From the NCBI GenBank assembly GCA_964472905.1, contig CAYYMI010000048.1, positions 1-16,593 of the forward strand: a DNA stretch of 16,593 nucleotides, given 5' to 3'. The translations under genes were made by a program, and so were the position numbers. Each line of letters begins with the position of its first letter. Position 1 is the stretch's first letter. The notes beneath the pieces are model-generated. The model was given only the letters and a program-made list of their open reading frames with translations. It did not search any database and was not told where the DNA came from. Below are positions 13,941-16,593 of the stretch, in pieces. Origin of the DNA: Hellea sp964472905 (GTDB lineage Bacteria; Pseudomonadota; Alphaproteobacteria; Caulobacterales; Maricaulaceae).

Positions 13941-15590
13941 TTAGTGTTTACAATCGGTGCCATGAGCGCCTTTGATTTCTTTGCCAAGGCTATCATAACG
14001 TTTACCGCTATCACCGTAGCAATATTCGCCGCCTGACGTCGATGGCGTCACAACTGTTGTCGGAGCGGTATACCCGCCCGTCCATCCACCTACGGCCGCT
14101 TCCAGACATGTACCGTCTGCTTGCTGTGTTGTCCCTGAAGGGCAATCGGCAAATCCGCCCTGAACACCAGAGAGGTTACCAGCAGATGACCCGCTACCAT
14201 AAGATGAACCACCGCCGTAAGATGAACCACTGCCATAGCTTGCTCCACCGCCGACGCCGTGCTGACCTAAATCATGTGTATGCGTGTGTGTCACAGGCGC
14301 TACAGGACGATCAACATATTTGATGACTTCTTTTTCAACGATTTGAGTCACGGGAACTTCCTTAATGACTTCATAAGGTACTTGAACCTCTTTGATAGTT
14401 TCAAAAGGAACCTGAACTTCCTTGATGACTTCATAAGGAACTTGAACCTCTTTGATGACTTCAACAGGAACTTGAACCTCTTTGATGACTTCAACAGGAA
14501 CTTGAACCTCTTTGATGGTTTCAAAAGGAACCTGAACTTCCTTGATGACTTCATAAGGAACCTGAACTTCCTTGATGACTTCAACAGGAACCTGAACTTC
14601 TTTGATGACTTCAAAAGGAACTTGAACTTCCTTGATAATCTCAACAGGACGGTCGACATATTGAACGCGATCAACATGCTTGATAACCTCTACAGGGCGA
14701 TCAACGTGTTTGATAACTTCAACAGGACGATCAACATATTGAACACGGTCAACATGCTTAATCACTTCCTTGACGACAGGACGGTCAACATATTGCACGA
14801 CGGGGCGATCAACATGCTTGACAACTTCTTTCACAACCGGACGATCAATAAACTTAGGCACTTCGCGAACAACAGTGCGTGTTCTGATTTGAGGTGGTGA
14901 GGCCACAACCACAGTGCGCTGCTGAATAGGTCGACTGGTCCGAATAGGGACAGTCCGGCTTACAAATTGACCTGATGGAACAACTTGAGTTCCACCTGGG
15001 CCAAATCCGCCAGGGCCGAAACCGCCGGGACCAAAGCCACCAACAGGCACTGGAGATAACGGAACACCGCCTGGTCCAAAGCCACCAACAGGAATTGGGC
15101 CTGCAGGACCAAATCCAGGCGCGCCAAATCCACCTGGGCCGAAACCGCCGCGCGCTGCGCCGCGATTAGCCAAAGCAAAGCCCGCTGCGCCGCCAAGAAC
15201 TGCACCAAGCGCCGTTCCTTCTTGACGCTGGCCTGAACCCGCTAGGTTAGAGCCTATTACGCCCCCAAGACCTGCGCCAATGCCTGTTCCGACAAGACTA
15301 CGTCCGTTAAATCCAGGATTGAAAGATCCCGCGAAAGGATTACCCGCAAAATTGCTCCGGCTATTCGCAAATGAAGCCCCTGCAAGGCCGCCAACAACAG
15401 CGCCAATGGCTGTTCCTTCATCACGTACGCCTGAGCCGGCCAGGTTTGATCCTAAGGCTCCGCCAAGACCCGCGCCGACTGCGCCGCCTAAAAGCGTTCC
15501 ATTATCAAGGCCGCCAAAGAGCTGCGCTTGTGCCGTTACTGGCATAAATGCCATTGCCGCAATTGCAGCACTTGTCATAAGAAATTTCAT
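13941..15590 (-). CDS. Glycine-zipper protein with long alveolin-like VDRPV/IKEVQVP repeat region
   Basis: A protein of 549 residues from the ATG at 15590, GAGGAG eight bases upstream; the frame is open farther back but without a ribosome site. Residues 1-22 are a signal peptide (...PVTAQAQ). Two glycine zippers follow, 28-76 and 97-143, each with GIGAGLGG...GSNLAGSG-like and EGTAIGAVVGG-like helices. Residues 148-200 are GFGPGG repeats. Residues 237-316 are rich in (H/Y)VDRPV and VIKHVDR. Residues 321-420 are ten tandem 10-residue units EVQVP(F/V/Y)E(V/T)IK, the last one divergent. A His/Gly/Ser linker (HTHTHD, SYGSGSS) leads to a C-terminal part with four Cys (483, 495, 524, 547). The alternating charged/hydrophobic VPxE repeats resemble the EKIVEVP repeats of eukaryotic alveolins, which form membrane-supporting networks. 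Inferred: an exported envelope scaffold or adhesin that spans the periplasm as an extended strand. Function is unproven. Confidence 0.85.
   Translation of the reverse strand: MKFLMTSAAIAAMAFMPVTAQAQLFGGLDNGTLLGGAVGAGLGGALGSNLAGSGVRDEGTAIGAVVGGLAGASFANSRSNFAGNPFAGSFNPGFNGRSLVGTGIGAGLGGVIGSNLAGSGQRQEGTALGAVLGGAAGFALANRGAARGGFGPGGFGAPGFGPAGPIPVGGFGPGGVPLSPVPVGGFGPGGFGPGGFGPGGTQVVPSGQFVSRTVPIRTSRPIQQRTVVVASPPQIRTRTVVREVPKFIDRPVVKEVVKHVDRPVVQYVDRPVVKEVIKHVDRVQYVDRPVEVIKHVDRPVEVIKHVDRVQYVDRPVEIIKEVQVPFEVIKEVQVPVEVIKEVQVPYEVIKEVQVPFETIKEVQVPVEVIKEVQVPVEVIKEVQVPYEVIKEVQVPFETIKEVQVPYEVIKEVPVTQIVEKEVIKYVDRPVAPVTHTHTHDLGQHGVGGGASYGSGSSYGGGSSYGSGSSAGNLSGVQGGFADCPSGTTQQADGTCLEAAVGGWTGGYTAPTTVVTPSTSGGEYCYGDSGKRYDSLGKEIKGAHGTDCKH
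14361..14630 (-). repeat. Tandem 30-bp coding repeat, nine units
   Basis: Nine units of 30 bp encode EVQVPxExIK, with a tenth divergent copy just past the end (EVPVTQIVEK). Units differ mainly at the codon after VP (Phe, Val or Tyr) and at Val/Thr before IK. The order of these variants repeats in blocks of four (V, Y, F/T, V then V, Y, F/T, Y), so a 120-bp block was duplicated. The array has no spacers and keeps frame, so it is not a CRISPR. Confidence 0.9.
14643..14882 (-). repeat. Irregular coding repeat, VDRPV-type
   Basis: This stretch encodes residues 237-316 of the repeat protein. The motif (H/Y)VDRPV and the link VIKHVDR occur several times at irregular spacing, with FIDRPVVKEV and YVDRPVVKEV as related units. 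The array passes directly into the regular 30-bp units, and a last YVDRPV follows those, so the two arrays look like one expanding family. Confidence 0.75.
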
Positions 15591-15803
15591 TTTTGGCTCC
15601 TCTGAATGCCGAAAAAAAGTGTCGACCACCCCACACAAATGGTGTTGCTTGCTTTTTCCCATGCAAGCTTCACGCCGATTTGAGCGTTTGCTATCATAAA
15701 AAAACAAGCGATACAAAAGTGCTCGCCTGTTAAGCGAATAGTTTTAGCAGTAAATCTTAAAGAATTTAGCAGCTAAACTCAGTTAATATCCCCTTTACAT
15801 ATA

Positions 15804-15828
15804 CAAAAGCCCGGGAAATATCCCGAGC
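15804..15828 (-). terminator. Rho-independent terminator after the 15851 gene
   Basis: On the minus strand GCTCGGG, loop ATATTT, CCCGGGC (15822-15828 with 15809-15815, one G-T wobble), followed by TTTTGTAT. It lies 22 bases past the stop codon. Confidence 0.75.
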
Positions 15829-15850
15829 TCTGATTAAATGGCTTATATTT

Positions 15851-16593
15851 TTAATAGCCATTATGACTGTAATGTTGGTTTTGACGGCTTGCCTTTTTGA
15901 GACGCTTTTTCTGTTTTTTCAAATCCGCTAATTTATAGGCAATATCATCTAAGCAGCGCTCCAGATAAGGATCATATCTATAGCTTAGCCGCTTTTTTAT
16001 CTCCTTCCGCTCATAGCGCAAATTATCTATTTTGCGGTCAATCCGGTCTAATTTACGCTCGAAACGGTTCGTCCGGCCATCATTATATCCATAACCGCGT
16101 TGATCATAACCACTTGTACGATAAGTTGTGGGTTCATAAACTGTTTCTATGCGCGGGCTTTGATAAACCGTGCGGCCTGAAGACCCAACATTGGAATACC
16201 CAGTATTGGAATATCCAGTCGTAGAATATCCGCTATTATAGACTTGAGGACTATAAGCCTGAGGCGCGGTTTGGTATGTTACCCTCTGACCGCGCAATGA
16301 GCTGCATTTGCGCCTGTCATCGCCAATAGCGGCTCCGAGGCCTGCGCCAAGGACAGCGCCTAAAGCTGACCCTTCGCTTCGCGCGCCATTTCCGGCAACT
16401 TGCGATCCTAAGACCCCGCCAGCGACGGCGCCTAGCAGCCCTCCAACAAGCTGGTTTTCGCCATCTGCGCGTTTGCAATCTTCATAACTATAATTTCCAG
16501 ACACATATTCCCCTGAATGGGCGAGGGTAGGCGCTGAAAGTGTAACCGCAGCCAGCGTGACTGCAGCGAGAGTTTTAGCATTTAATGTTGCCA
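15851..16593 (-). CDS. Glycine-zipper envelope protein with basic coiled-coil end; start at the window edge
   Basis: The frame is open from the stop at 15851 to the right edge. Upstream of a GTG at 16504 it continues in frame as (TG)-GCA-ACA-TTA..., a signal peptide xATLNAKTLAAVTLAAVTL followed by SAPTLAHSGEY. The TG at 16592-16593 would be an ATG if the next base outside is A, giving 247 residues. This is a better start than the GTG, which would leave an exported-type protein without a signal. Residues about 49-95 are a glycine zipper (NQLVGGLLGAVAGGVLGSQVAG and GSALGAVLGAGLGAAIGDD) like those of the next two genes. Then come SNTGYSN-type Gly/Tyr/Ser repeats, and from about residue 170 a strongly basic helical end with KLDRIDRKIDNLRYERKEIKK and KLADLKKQKKRLKKASR. 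An envelope protein that binds through its basic coiled coil is inferred; the partner is unknown. Confidence 0.8.
   Translation of the reverse strand, partial: ATLNAKTLAAVTLAAVTLSAPTLAHSGEYVSGNYSYEDCKRADGENQLVGGLLGAVAGGVLGSQVAGNGARSEGSALGAVLGAGLGAAIGDDRRKCSSLRGQRVTYQTAPQAYSPQVYNSGYSTTGYSNTGYSNVGSSGRTVYQSPRIETVYEPTTYRTSGYDQRGYGYNDGRTNRFERKLDRIDRKIDNLRYERKEIKKRLSYRYDPYLERCLDDIAYKLADLKKQKKRLKKASRQNQHYSHNGY

Noticed and set aside
14361..14630. Regular 30-bp repeats that could suggest a CRISPR array
   Set aside because: Units are directly adjacent with no spacers, keep reading frame, vary at codon level and lie within a clear gene; no cas gene is present.
14274..14900. Plus-strand frame of 208 codons with repeated NLNLFDDF units
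   Set aside because: It lies entirely antisense to the repeat region of the 13941-15590 gene. The 30-bp period keeps every frame free of stops, so the repeats are mirrored. No ribosome site or signal was seen.

Overview
The window looks like a chromosomal segment of a moderate-GC marine alphaproteobacterium, most likely near the Hyphomonadaceae/Robiginitomaculum group. This is inferred from the housekeeping proteins, several glycine-zipper envelope proteins of the Rickettsia 17-kDa type, a lipoprotein resembling the Caulobacter CC0125/CC1285 group, and short 'ATGGATTACC...GGTAATGACG' palindromes. No rRNA, tRNA or CRISPR array was seen. Almost all genes are on the minus strand, so operons read from high to low coordinates.

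Left end (1-3021): an AT-rich reading frame runs off the left edge. It is a GHKL (MORC/MutL-like) ATPase of the kind found in restriction-type defence islands. It is followed by about 550 gene-free bases with four copies of a palindromic dispersed repeat, then a secreted cysteine-rich protein with a follistatin-like layout (two FOLN-like modules plus a Kazal-type domain). Next come a double-hairpin repeat and about 590 bases with no convincing gene, which hold an interrupted reading frame and a 26-bp palindrome.

Sugar-transfer pair and rnhB (3022-5481): two adjacent genes encode a DUF2064/CofC-like nucleotidyltransferase-fold protein and a family 2 glycosyltransferase (TIGR04282/TIGR04283 pair). 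A terminator separates them from a small secreted four-cysteine protein. Divergent from that gene is rnhB (RNase HII).

Polyhydroxyalkanoate locus (5483-10054): in transcription order, a phasin with a SAP-like tail, an internal terminator, PHA synthase, PHA depolymerase, a histone-tailed PhaF-type phasin and a TetR regulator. Synthase length (559 aa) and catalytic positions (C296/D452/H480) match the Pseudomonas class II medium-chain-length enzymes. The gene order resembles Pseudomonas phaC-Z-D-F/I, not the class I locus usual in alphaproteobacteria. Together they would polymerise, store, mobilise and regulate carbon granules.

Right end (10144-16593): a lipoprotein, a TerB-like protein, and typA/bipA, whose stop codon overlaps that of the TerB-like gene. 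Then come three consecutive glycine-zipper envelope proteins, each followed by its own terminator. The middle one carries a long alveolin-like region: a VDRPV-rich part and a 10-residue IKEVQVP tandem repeat encoded by 30-bp units. The last one starts exactly at the right edge; only the TG of its probable ATG lies inside the window.
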